A DNA stretch of 5,127 nt from Methylophilaceae bacterium. GTDB taxonomy: Bacteria > Pseudomonadota > Gammaproteobacteria > Burkholderiales > Methylophilaceae. Location of the stretch: contig RHAY01000055.1 in NCBI GenBank assembly GCA_010031285.1, positions 1-5,127 of the forward strand. The letters are read 5' to 3'. A model generated the notes under the pieces. That model had not been told where the DNA came from. It made no database searches and saw nothing but the letters and a program-made list of their open reading frames with translations. Of this stretch, positions 1 through 5,127 are shown piece by piece (positions within the stretch are counted from its first letter, which is position 1; each line of letters begins with the position of its first letter). A program made the position numbers and the translations under genes.

Positions 1-150
1 AATATTGATGAAAATGCACAAACGCCAGCTAAATTTGGCATCAGAGGCATTCCAACTTTAATGATTTTTAAAAATGGTAATGTCGAAGCAACTAAAGTCG
101 GTGCCTTATCAAAATCCCAATTAACCACATTTATCGATAGCAACATCTAA
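1..150 (+). CDS. trxA: Thioredoxin, C-terminal part (5' end outside window)
   Basis: This is the last 49 codons of thioredoxin, the cytoplasmic dithiol-disulfide oxidoreductase that reduces protein disulfides using electrons from thioredoxin reductase. The frame is open from base 1 and ends at TAA 148-150. The visible part has the cis-proline loop GIRGIPTL (residues 14-21 of the fragment), followed by a beta hairpin with FKNG and the conserved KVGALSK segment before the last helix. These match E. coli TrxA closely. The CGPC active site lies upstream of the window and cannot be checked. The gene is 54 bases upstream of rho on the same strand, a neighbourhood common in proteobacteria. The product is identified with high confidence; only the start is unknown. 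Confidence 0.95.
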   Translation, partial: NIDENAQTPAKFGIRGIPTLMIFKNGNVEATKVGALSKSQLTTFIDSNI

Positions 151-204
151 AGTTAACCCCTCCTTAAAACCCCTCAACGCAACACTAATCGGAAACCCCA
201 AAAC
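151..204 (+). promoter_or_regulatory. C-rich, G-poor rho leader with 13-base phased AAC repeats (possible rut site)
   Basis: The 54 bases between trxA and rho contain 21 C and only 4 G. AACCCC occurs at 155, 168 and 194, and a related AACACT sits at 181, so the motif starts exactly every 13 bases. Rho binds unstructured, C-rich, G-poor RNA through pyrimidine-C dinucleotides spaced roughly every dozen bases. In E. coli, rho is known to be controlled by Rho-dependent termination in its own leader. The sequence shows the composition and phasing; a role as an autoregulatory Rho-binding site is inference. A weak Shine-Dalgarno element, GGAAA at 191-195, lies nine bases before the rho ATG. I see no sigma70 promoter or intrinsic hairpin here, so rho may be read from trxA. 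Confidence 0.4.
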
Positions 205-1464
205 ATGCATTTATCTGAATTAAAACACCTCCCCATTGCACAACTCGTAGAAATGGCGATCACGGACGAAATCGAAAATGCTAGCCGCATGAGAAAGCAA
301 GATCTGATCTTTGCGATCTTAAAAAATAAAGCAAAAAAGGGGGACAGCATTTTTGGAGACGGTACTCTCGAGGTACTTCAAGATGGTTTTGGATTCTTAA
401 GATCGCCAGATACATCATATCTAGCAGGTCCTGATGATATTTATGTTTCTCCTTCTCAAATTCGCCGCTTCAATCTTCATACAGGGGACACAATTCAAGG
501 TGAAATTAGAACGCCTAAAGATGGCGAACGTTATTTTGCATTGGTCAAAGTTGATCAAGTCAATAACGAAGCACCAGAAAATACAAAACATAAAATTCTT
601 TTTGAAAACTTAACCCCTCTTTTTCCAACGATTCCTCTTACATTAGAAAGAGATATCAATGGTGAAGAAAATATTACAAGTCGTGTGATTGATATGATCG
701 CACCTATTGGTAAAGGCCAGCGCGGTTTGATTGTAGCAAGTCCTAAGAGCGGTAAAACTGTCATGATGCAAAATATTGCCCATGCGATTACTGCGAATCA
801 TCCTGACGTTTCTTTGATCGTGCTTCTAATTGACGAAAGACCGGAAGAAGTGACTGAAATGACAAGATCTGTGAAAGGTGAAGTGGTTGCATCGACATTC
901 GATGAGCCTGCGACACGTCACGTTCAAGTCGCTGAAATGGTTCTTGAAAAAGCGAAGCGCCTTGTTGAGCATAAAAAAGATGTCGTCATTCTTTTAGATT
1001 CCATCACAAGATTAGCAAGAGCTTATAACACCGTCATTCCTTCATCTGGCAAAGTGCTCACCGGTGGTGTGGATGCCAATGCACTTCAAAAACCAAAACG
1101 TTTCTTTGGTGCAGCAAGAAATATTGAGGAAGGTGGATCACTCACCATCTTAGCCACTGCTCTAATTGATACAGGTTCTCGTATGGATGATGTAATTTAC
1201 GAAGAATTTAAGGGTACCGGCAACATGGAAATTCACTTAGATCGTAAGATGGCTGAAAAACGCCTCTATCCTGCAATTAATGTGAATAAATCAGGCACCC
1301 GTAAAGAAGAGCTCCTTATTCCTAAAGATAATTTACAAAAGATTTGGGTGCTTAGAAAACTGCTTCACCCTATGGATGATCTGGAAGCGATGGAATTCTT
1401 GCTAGACAAGATTAAAGCTACTAAAAATAACAATGACTTCTTTGACAGTATGCGAAGAGGTTAA
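205..1464 (+). CDS. rho: Transcription termination factor Rho
   Basis: This is the hexameric RNA-dependent ATPase and helicase that ends transcription by translocating 5' to 3' on C-rich RNA. The protein has 419 residues, the same length as E. coli Rho, and its numbering matches. The N-terminal helical part (1-47) carries RMRKQD. The cold-shock-like primary RNA-binding domain (about 48-120) has DGFGF, with the aromatic pair F62 and F64. The RecA-type ATPase core has Walker A ASPKSGKT (178-185, K184), DERPEE with catalytic E211, Walker B VILLDS (261-266, D265), the Q-loop SSGKVLTGG (280-288) and arginine finger R366. The R-loop has R326 where E. coli has K326, a conservative change. The ATG at 205 follows a weak GGAAA ribosome site and gives the family's standard N-terminus. 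No residue essential to the family is missing. Confidence 0.98.
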   Translation: MHLSELKHLPIAQLVEMAITDEIENASRMRKQDLIFAILKNKAKKGDSIFGDGTLEVLQDGFGFLRSPDTSYLAGPDDIYVSPSQIRRFNLHTGDTIQGEIRTPKDGERYFALVKVDQVNNEAPENTKHKILFENLTPLFPTIPLTLERDINGEENITSRVIDMIAPIGKGQRGLIVASPKSGKTVMMQNIAHAITANHPDVSLIVLLIDERPEEVTEMTRSVKGEVVASTFDEPATRHVQVAEMVLEKAKRLVEHKKDVVILLDSITRLARAYNTVIPSSGKVLTGGVDANALQKPKRFFGAARNIEEGGSLTILATALIDTGSRMDDVIYEEFKGTGNMEIHLDRKMAEKRLYPAINVNKSGTRKEELLIPKDNLQKIWVLRKLLHPMDDLEAMEFLLDKIKATKNNNDFFDSMRRG

Positions 1465-1477
1465 GACGCAAAATTGA

Positions 1478-1506
1478 TTGATTTTTGGTCCTAAATCATT
1501 GATAAT
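1478..1506 (+). promoter_or_regulatory. Candidate sigma70 promoter for rpmE
   Basis: TTGATT at 1478-1483 (four of six to TTGACA) and GATAAT at 1501-1506 (five of six to TATAAT) are separated by 17 bases, the preferred spacing. Transcription would start near 1513, leaving a leader of about 25 bases before the rpmE ATG. The site lies in the 73-base gap after rho and would let rpmE, and perhaps the truncated gene after it, be expressed independently of rho. The region is AT-rich, so a chance match is possible. Confidence 0.45.
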
Positions 1507-1537
1507 GCGCATCTATTGAACGAAAGTTGGAAACATT

Positions 1538-1738
1538 ATGAAATCTGATATACACCCAAATTACCCTGAAATTAATATCACATGCAGCTGTGGTAATAAA
1601 TTTAAGACTCATTCAACCGTTGGTAAAGATATGAACATTGAAGTTTGCTCGCTTTGTCATCCTTTCTACACAGGTAAACAAAAGATTTTAGATACTGCAG
1701 GCCGCGTTGAGAAATTCAAACAAAAATATGGCATGTAA
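1538..1738 (+). CDS. rpmE: 50S ribosomal protein L31, zinc-binding (C+) type
   Basis: This encodes a 66-residue L31, a small protein of the large ribosomal subunit that bridges the central protuberance to the 30S head. It begins MKSDIHPNYPE, the typical opening, and has the conserved HPFYTGKQKILDTAGRVEKF block (41-60). Cysteines at C16, C18, C37 and C40 form the CxC...CxxC set of the zinc-containing C+ class, as opposed to the cysteine-free YkgM-type paralogue. Length and C-terminus (KYGM) are normal for the family. GGAAA at 1529-1533 lies only four bases before the ATG, so the ribosome site is close but usable. No Zur-like operator is evident upstream. The stop TAA (1736-1738) directly abuts the remnant reading frame of the next gene. 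Confidence 0.96.
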   Translation: MKSDIHPNYPEINITCSCGNKFKTHSTVGKDMNIEVCSLCHPFYTGKQKILDTAGRVEKFKQKYGM

Positions 1739-1743
1739 GGAAG
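1737..1743 (+). promoter_or_regulatory. Shine-Dalgarno element stranded at the rpmE stop codon
   Basis: AAGGAAG overlaps the end of the rpmE TAA and is the best ribosome-binding sequence in this stretch. It is 22 bases from the ATG at 1766, too far for efficient use, and 11 bases from an ATG at 1755 that opens only a nine-codon frame (MLYGWDSLF, stop 1782-1784). I infer that it served the original start of the downstream glycosyltransferase gene, whose 5' end now appears to be deleted. Confidence 0.4.
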
Positions 1744-1765
1744 TCGTCTCATTAATGCTTTATGG

Positions 1766-3064
1766 ATGGGACTCACTATTTTGATGGTTGGCATGGTAAA
1801 TCGAGAATTATGGGGTATCGGCTTTGGAAGACAAGCAGCGCTTATTTTTATAGGCTCAGTAGGTCTTATCTTGAATGTTCATACATTAATGCCCGGCATT
1901 GCAACATTGACAGGTCTTGCGATGGGATTTTATGGCTTGGCTCTTTCTAAAAGAAGGCCTTTTAGATCGGCCATACTTCTCGGGGTTGGTTTAGGGTTAA
2001 GTTTTTTATCAGGAGGTGTCATACCCGTTCTTAGTCTTGTGCTTTCAACACTTCTTTTACCAGCATTTTTTGAAATATGGCGAACGCGTCGCTATGGGCT
2101 TGTTTTAAGTTTAAGTCTATTTGTAAGCTTACCTTTTCTCATGGTATGGCCAGTACTTCTTTGGTGGTTCCAACACGACCTATTTTTAACATGGGTAAAT
2201 AGCTTTCATTTATTCCAAACGCAAAATTATATTTTTTATATTAAAAATCTTTCATGGTTTGCTTGGCCAGCACTTCCTCTCGCTGCCTGGGGCTTATGGA
2301 AATTCAAACATAAAATGTGGTCTCAAGCCAAATTTCAATTACCGATTATTTTTTTCATATCAACACTCATCATCACGGCTTCTTATGCAAAAACAAATCA
2401 GGCACTCTTGATGCCATTTCTCATTCCACTATCCACGATTGCGGCAGGAAGCATTGAAACTTTAAGAAGAGGTGCTGCAAGTGCACTGAACTGGTTTGGC
2501 ATTATTTTATTTTCAACGATCCTGTTTCTTATTTGGTTGGGTTGGAGTGCAATGCTTACTGGTTTCCCACAAAAAACATATGAGCGTATGCAATTTTTAG
2601 CGCAAACCAATGAATCTCATTTCAATATTTTTATTTTAATTATTGCAATCCTTCTTACAGCCATTTGGATTTTTTCTATGGTCAAAGTAAGGATCACAAA
2701 TCGCTCCTGCACGACCAATTGGTCAGTCGGTCTTACAGTTAGCTGGGCTCTTCTTATGGCTTTGTGGCTCCCATGGATTAACCACAAAAAAGACTTTAGT
2801 CCACTTTTTTTATCGATGGAAAAAGTTATCCAAGATAAAACCTGTCTCACCACTCACAATATCAATGACGCACAAATTGATTTGATTGATTACTATTTAA
2901 ATATCAAAGCAACCAGAGAAGGTGATCGAAGCAATTGTCATTACTTACTTATCTATCAATTGCACAAAAAAGATCTTCCACCGATGAGTGAAAATTGGAA
3001 ATTGGTATGGAATGAAAAACAACCTGGCGATAAAAATAATTACAAACTATTCTATAAAGAATAA
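1766..3064 (+). CDS. ArnT-like GT-C (family 39/83) membrane protein, N-terminally truncated; possible pseudogene
   Basis: The 432-residue product is a multi-pass inner-membrane protein with hydrophobic segments at about 1-11, 24-36, 43-60, 68-102, 110-133, 162-178, 192-208, 212-230, 242-265, 287-306 and 320-338, then a polar C-terminal domain (about 340-432). From memory it resembles betaproteobacterial ArnT-like glycosyltransferases, which move sugars from undecaprenyl-phosphate carriers: WRTRRYG (105-111), WFAWPALPLA (164-173), LRRGAA (233-238) with ALNWFG (240-245), and a C-terminal NEKQPGDKNNYKLFYK block (416-431). The usual first 90-110 residues are absent, including the first periplasmic loop with the catalytic acidic residue and the EKPP motif. 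In-frame codons before the ATG (GSRLINALW, 1739-1765) still read like the family, back to the rpmE stop. No good ribosome site serves ATG 1766. The rest has no internal stop or frameshift, so the damage is recent or the protein is retained. Sugar-transferase activity is doubtful. Confidence 0.7.
   Translation: MGLTILMVGMVNRELWGIGFGRQAALIFIGSVGLILNVHTLMPGIATLTGLAMGFYGLALSKRRPFRSAILLGVGLGLSFLSGGVIPVLSLVLSTLLLPAFFEIWRTRRYGLVLSLSLFVSLPFLMVWPVLLWWFQHDLFLTWVNSFHLFQTQNYIFYIKNLSWFAWPALPLAAWGLWKFKHKMWSQAKFQLPIIFFISTLIITASYAKTNQALLMPFLIPLSTIAAGSIETLRRGAASALNWFGIILFSTILFLIWLGWSAMLTGFPQKTYERMQFLAQTNESHFNIFILIIAILLTAIWIFSMVKVRITNRSCTTNWSVGLTVSWALLMALWLPWINHKKDFSPLFLSMEKVIQDKTCLTTHNINDAQIDLIDYYLNIKATREGDRSNCHYLLIYQLHKKDLPPMSENWKLVWNEKQPGDKNNYKLFYKE
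3048..3063. repeat. Short AT-rich inverted repeat at the end of the membrane-protein gene
   Basis: TATTCT (3048-3053) and AGAATA (3058-3063) are exact reverse complements around a four-base ATAA loop, overlapping the last codons and stop of the membrane-protein gene. With one G-C pair in six, the RNA hairpin would be weak, and no clean U tract follows on either strand. It might help end transcription at the tail-to-tail junction, but I do not call it a terminator. Confidence 0.25.
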
Positions 3065-3068
3065 AAAC

Positions 3069-3281
3069 TCAAATATGCTTTTTGATCGCATCGATCACGA
3101 TTACTTCTAAACCCTTACCCGCATCTTTTGCAACGTGCTCTTTAATTTGATTGCGCATAGGAGGTGCCCAAAATTTCTTTAGATGATTTGCAATCTCTTC
3201 TTTAGCTTTTTCTTGATCCGGATAGGATTTAAAAAAAGAGCCGATCTGATTAGCCATAGTAACAAGTTGATCAATATTCAT
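3069..3281 (-). CDS. fdsD: NAD-dependent formate dehydrogenase delta subunit FdsD
   Basis: This is a 70-residue small subunit of the cytoplasmic molybdenum, NAD-linked formate dehydrogenase, needed in related bacteria for assembly of an active enzyme. It opens with MNIDQLVTMANQIGSFF, the family's hallmark start, and has the HLKKFWAPPMR segment (33-43) that matches the usual H-x-x-KFW-x-P-x-MR core. The C-terminus (GLEVIVIDAIKKH) also matches. Length is typical. It contains no cysteines or cofactor motifs, consistent with a helper rather than a catalytic role. The ATG is only two bases after the fdhD stop and has no clear Shine-Dalgarno, so translation is probably coupled to fdhD. Its TGA lies four bases from the stop of the convergent membrane-protein gene. 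Confidence 0.93.
   Translation of the reverse strand: MNIDQLVTMANQIGSFFKSYPDQEKAKEEIANHLKKFWAPPMRNQIKEHVAKDAGKGLEVIVIDAIKKHI
3083..3097. repeat. Six-base inverted repeat inside the 3' end of fdsD
   Basis: TGATCG (3083-3088) and CGATCA (3092-3097) are perfect reverse complements with a three-base CAT spacer. They lie in the last codons of fdsD. On the minus strand the hairpin is followed by AAAAAG, not by T residues, so it does not fit an intrinsic terminator. Coding constraint (a VIDAIKK segment) explains much of the sequence. Confidence 0.25.
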
Positions 3282-3283
3282 AT

Positions 3284-4102
3284 TTAATTTCTAGTAAGTC
3301 TTTCAGCGTAACTATAAATCACATAATGGGGGGCTCTTGCAAACCCAACCAAACATACCCCATATTTTAGCGCAGATCGTATGGCAAGTCCCGTGGGTGC
3401 TGATATTGCAATCAATACCGAAGCACCTAACATCACAGTTTTTTGGACCATCTCATAGCTTGCGCGACTTGTGGTGATCACAAAGCCATGATCAGAAATG
3501 TCTTTTTTTTTCATTGCGCCAATCAATTTATCCAATGCATTATGTCGACCCACGTCCTCCCGCACAATTTGAATATCGCCTTGTTCGTTGGCCCATGCGC
3601 ATGCATGTGTTGCGCCTGTTTTCTTTTGCAGCGTTTGTGTGGCAGACATTGACTCAAGCGCTTTAATTATTGCACTTTCTTTCAACGTGAAACGAGAATC
3701 TATCTTTTTTTCTGGCAATCTTAACGCTTGGTCTAAATTTTCAGCACCACATAATCCACAACCTGTTCTGCCAAGAAGATTTCTACGTTTATTTTTGAGT
3801 GATTGAAAACACGCTGCTGAAATATCAATCTGAAGTTCGATACCATTCGCTTGATGAATAATTTCAATACCGTAGACATCACTTTTATTTTCTACAATAC
3901 CTTCTGAAATAGAAAACCCTAAGGCAAAATCTTCAAGATCTGAGGGTGAGGCTAGCATAACAGCATGTGAGATGCCGTTATAGACAAATGCGATTGGCAC
4001 TTCTTCTGCAATGTCATCTGTTTCTATTTTATTGACATGGCTTTTTAAAACTTCATAAGTCTTAAAACTGTGCTCTGTATCAATAAAAAGATTTTGTGCC
4101 AC
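3284..4102 (-). CDS. fdhD: Formate dehydrogenase accessory sulfurtransferase FdhD (FdsC)
   Basis: FdhD moves sulfur from a cysteine desulfurase to the bis-molybdopterin guanine dinucleotide cofactor of formate dehydrogenase and helps insert it into the catalytic subunit. The 272-residue protein has the family signatures in order: DLEDFALGFSISEGIV (55-70), GRTGCGLCG (111-119) with the sulfur-carrying pair C115 and C118, TGATHACAW (162-170), REDVGRHNALDKLIGA (181-196), TTSRASYEMVQK (210-221) and SAPTGLAI (234-241). The start is GTG at 4102-4100. A TAA lies in frame two codons upstream and the next ATG is internal at codon 49, so GTG is the only reasonable start. There is no clear Shine-Dalgarno. 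It begins nine bases after the fdsA stop and ends two bases before fdsD, as in fdsGBACD operons where this gene is called fdsC. Confidence 0.96.
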   Translation of the reverse strand: MAQNLFIDTEHSFKTYEVLKSHVNKIETDDIAEEVPIAFVYNGISHAVMLASPSDLEDFALGFSISEGIVENKSDVYGIEIIHQANGIELQIDISAACFQSLKNKRRNLLGRTGCGLCGAENLDQALRLPEKKIDSRFTLKESAIIKALESMSATQTLQKKTGATHACAWANEQGDIQIVREDVGRHNALDKLIGAMKKKDISDHGFVITTSRASYEMVQKTVMLGASVLIAISAPTGLAIRSALKYGVCLVGFARAPHYVIYSYAERLTRN

Positions 4103-4111
4103 TGATTAAAT

Positions 4112-5127
4112 CTAGTGAATTTTTAATGCGTTAGATTTACCTGCAAATTCAATTTGCTCTTCACTGAAATGTTGATATTGTTTCTGCCAGTCAGATAATT
4201 GTGTTACTTTGCTGACCTGTACCGCTGTGACTTTAAATTCAGGGCAGTTTGTGGCCCAATCTGAGTTATCTGTCGTAATGACATTGGCACCTGACTCAGG
4301 ATGATGGAACGTTGTATAAATCACACCAGGCTGAACGCGATCTGTGATTTGAGCTCTTAATACCGTCTCTCCTGCTCGACTAACAATCCCTACCCAATCA
4401 CCGGATTTAATCCCTCTTTCTTCAGCATCATGTGGATGAATCTCAACCACATCTTCTTCATGCCACGCGACATTCTTTGTTCTTCTTGTTTGCGCGCCTA
4501 CATTATATTGAGAGAGTATTCTGCCTGTTGTTAAGATAAGCGGGAACTTCTGTGTCACTTTTTCTGAAGTGGGCACATACTCAGTCATAATAAATTTACC
4601 TTTACCACGCACAAATTCATCGATATGCATAGTCGGTGTTCCAAGCGGATGCTCTTCATTACAAGGCCATTGAATACTACCTAATTCATCTAGCTTTTGA
4701 TAACTGACACCGGTAAATGTAGGCGTCAGTTTTGCAATCTCATCCATGATATCTGAGGCATGTTTATAATCCATCTTGTAACCTAGCGCATTGCAAAGCA
4801 TCTGTGTGATTTCCCAGTCTTCATAACCATTTTTAGGAGACATCACTTTTCTTACTCTTGAAATACGTCGCTCTGCATTAGTAAATGTGCCATTCTTTTC
4901 TAGGAATGAGGAGCCTGGTAAGAAGACGTGCGCATACATTGCGGTTTCATTTAAAAATAAATCTTGCACAATGACGCATTCCATTGATTCTAATGCATGG
5001 GTGACATGTTGTGTATTTGGATCTGACTGTGCAATGTCTTCGCCCTCACAATAGAGTGCTTTAAATTGACCCTCAATGGCAACATCTAACATATTTGGAA
5101 TTCTTAAACCGGGTTCATTTTGTAATT
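4112..5127 (-). CDS. fdsA: NAD-dependent formate dehydrogenase alpha (molybdenum) subunit, C-terminal part (5' end outside window)
   Basis: This is the last 337 codons of the catalytic subunit that oxidises formate to CO2 at a bis-MGD molybdenum centre; the full family protein is about 900-1000 residues. The frame stays open to the right edge, and the residues before the first visible ATG (NEPGLRIPN) already fit the family, so that ATG is internal. Visible features are EGEDIAQSDPN (27-37 of the fragment), FLPGSSFLEKNGTFTNAERR (68-87, the cofactor-contacting NGTFTN/ERR motif of molybdopterin oxidoreductases) and the C-terminal dinucleotide-binding domain with LILTTGR (196-202), GIKSGDWVGIVSRAG (238-252), HHPESGANVITTD (274-286) and PEFKVTAVQV (295-304). 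The selenocysteine or cysteine ligand and iron-sulfur domains lie outside. It ends in TAG (4114-4112), nine bases before fdhD. In a methylotroph this enzyme performs the last energy-yielding step of C1 oxidation. Confidence 0.95.
   Translation of the reverse strand, partial: LQNEPGLRIPNMLDVAIEGQFKALYCEGEDIAQSDPNTQHVTHALESMECVIVQDLFLNETAMYAHVFLPGSSFLEKNGTFTNAERRISRVRKVMSPKNGYEDWEITQMLCNALGYKMDYKHASDIMDEIAKLTPTFTGVSYQKLDELGSIQWPCNEEHPLGTPTMHIDEFVRGKGKFIMTEYVPTSEKVTQKFPLILTTGRILSQYNVGAQTRRTKNVAWHEEDVVEIHPHDAEERGIKSGDWVGIVSRAGETVLRAQITDRVQPGVIYTTFHHPESGANVITTDNSDWATNCPEFKVTAVQVSKVTQLSDWQKQYQHFSEEQIEFAGKSNALKIH

Noticed and set aside
555..764. Minus-strand open frame inside rho
   Set aside because: It lies opposite highly conserved Rho codons, with no ribosome site or recognisable domain.
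1479..1498. Inverted repeat after rho (TGATTT and AAATCA with an eight-base loop) as a rho terminator
   Set aside because: The stem is short and AU-rich and is followed by TTGATAAT rather than a U run, so it does not fit an intrinsic terminator.
1762..1950. 62-codon frame overlapping the start of the membrane-protein gene
   Set aside because: It is out of frame with a clearly conserved membrane protein, and its own sequence looks non-biological. I also considered it as evidence of a frameshift, but its residues do not resemble the missing N-terminus.
2398..2853. Two minus-strand frames opposite the membrane-protein gene
   Set aside because: Both are antisense by-products with no start signals or recognisable features; the plus-strand frame has clear family motifs.
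1538..3064. Read-through fusion of L31 to the membrane protein, since the TAA at 1736 is in the same frame as both
   Set aside because: L31 has a normal C-terminus and a normal stop. Nothing suggests programmed stop-codon read-through, and a ribosomal protein fused to a membrane protein would be harmful. Shared frame is expected one time in three.
3443..3652. Cysteine-rich plus-strand open frame antisense to fdhD
   Set aside because: It mirrors the well-supported fdhD coding sequence, has no ribosome site and resembles no family I know.
3588..3806. Second plus-strand frame opposite fdhD
   Set aside because: It overlaps another antisense frame and conserved fdhD codons; no independent support.
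1..5127. Mobile elements, CRISPR arrays, tRNA or rRNA genes, defence systems
   Set aside because: No transposase or integrase motifs, no terminal or spaced direct repeats, and no cloverleaf or rRNA sequence were seen. Virtually all bases are accounted for by seven genes.

Overview
The window is AT-rich bacterial DNA. Gene content and protein signatures point to a betaproteobacterial methylotroph of the Methylophilaceae type (low-GC, compact relatives of Methylotenera, Methylopumilus or OM43). This is an inference from three things: the trxA-rho-rpmE order, a Betaproteobacteria-type ArnT-like membrane protein after rpmE, and a NAD-linked formate dehydrogenase cluster in the order fdsA-fdhD-fdsD. 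Nearly every base is coding, and the longest gap between genes is 73 bases.

Left part, plus strand (1-1738). The 3' end of thioredoxin trxA is followed by a 54-base C-rich, G-poor leader and a full-length rho (419 aa, aligning residue for residue with E. coli Rho at the catalytic positions). After a 73-base gap with a plausible sigma70 promoter comes rpmE, a zinc-binding (C+ type) ribosomal protein L31. These are housekeeping genes for redox, transcription termination and translation.

Middle, plus strand (1739-3064). A 432-aa multi-pass membrane protein resembles the central and C-terminal parts of GT-C (family 39/83, ArnT-like) glycosyltransferases. Its first 90-110 residues, which would carry the catalytic acidic loop, are missing. 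Family-like sequence begins right after the rpmE stop codon, in the same frame. This looks like a deletion junction, and it is the most unusual thing in the window. The product is either a recent pseudogene or a catalytically dead remnant that is still open.

Right part, minus strand (3069-5127). Read right to left, this is the 3' third of fdsA (molybdenum catalytic subunit of NAD-dependent formate dehydrogenase), then fdhD (=fdsC, sulfurtransferase and cofactor-insertion factor), then fdsD (delta subunit). Gaps are 9 and 2 bases, so this is a tight operon, and fdsG and fdsB probably lie beyond the right edge. Together they oxidise formate to CO2 and make NADH, the last step of C1 oxidation in methylotrophs. 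The cluster meets the membrane-protein gene tail to tail, with 4 bases between stop codons and no convincing intrinsic terminator.

I found no tRNA, rRNA, CRISPR array, insertion sequence or clearly novel system. The points worth a second look are the truncated glycosyltransferase and a 13-base-phased C-rich repeat in the rho leader that could be a Rho-utilisation site for autoregulation.
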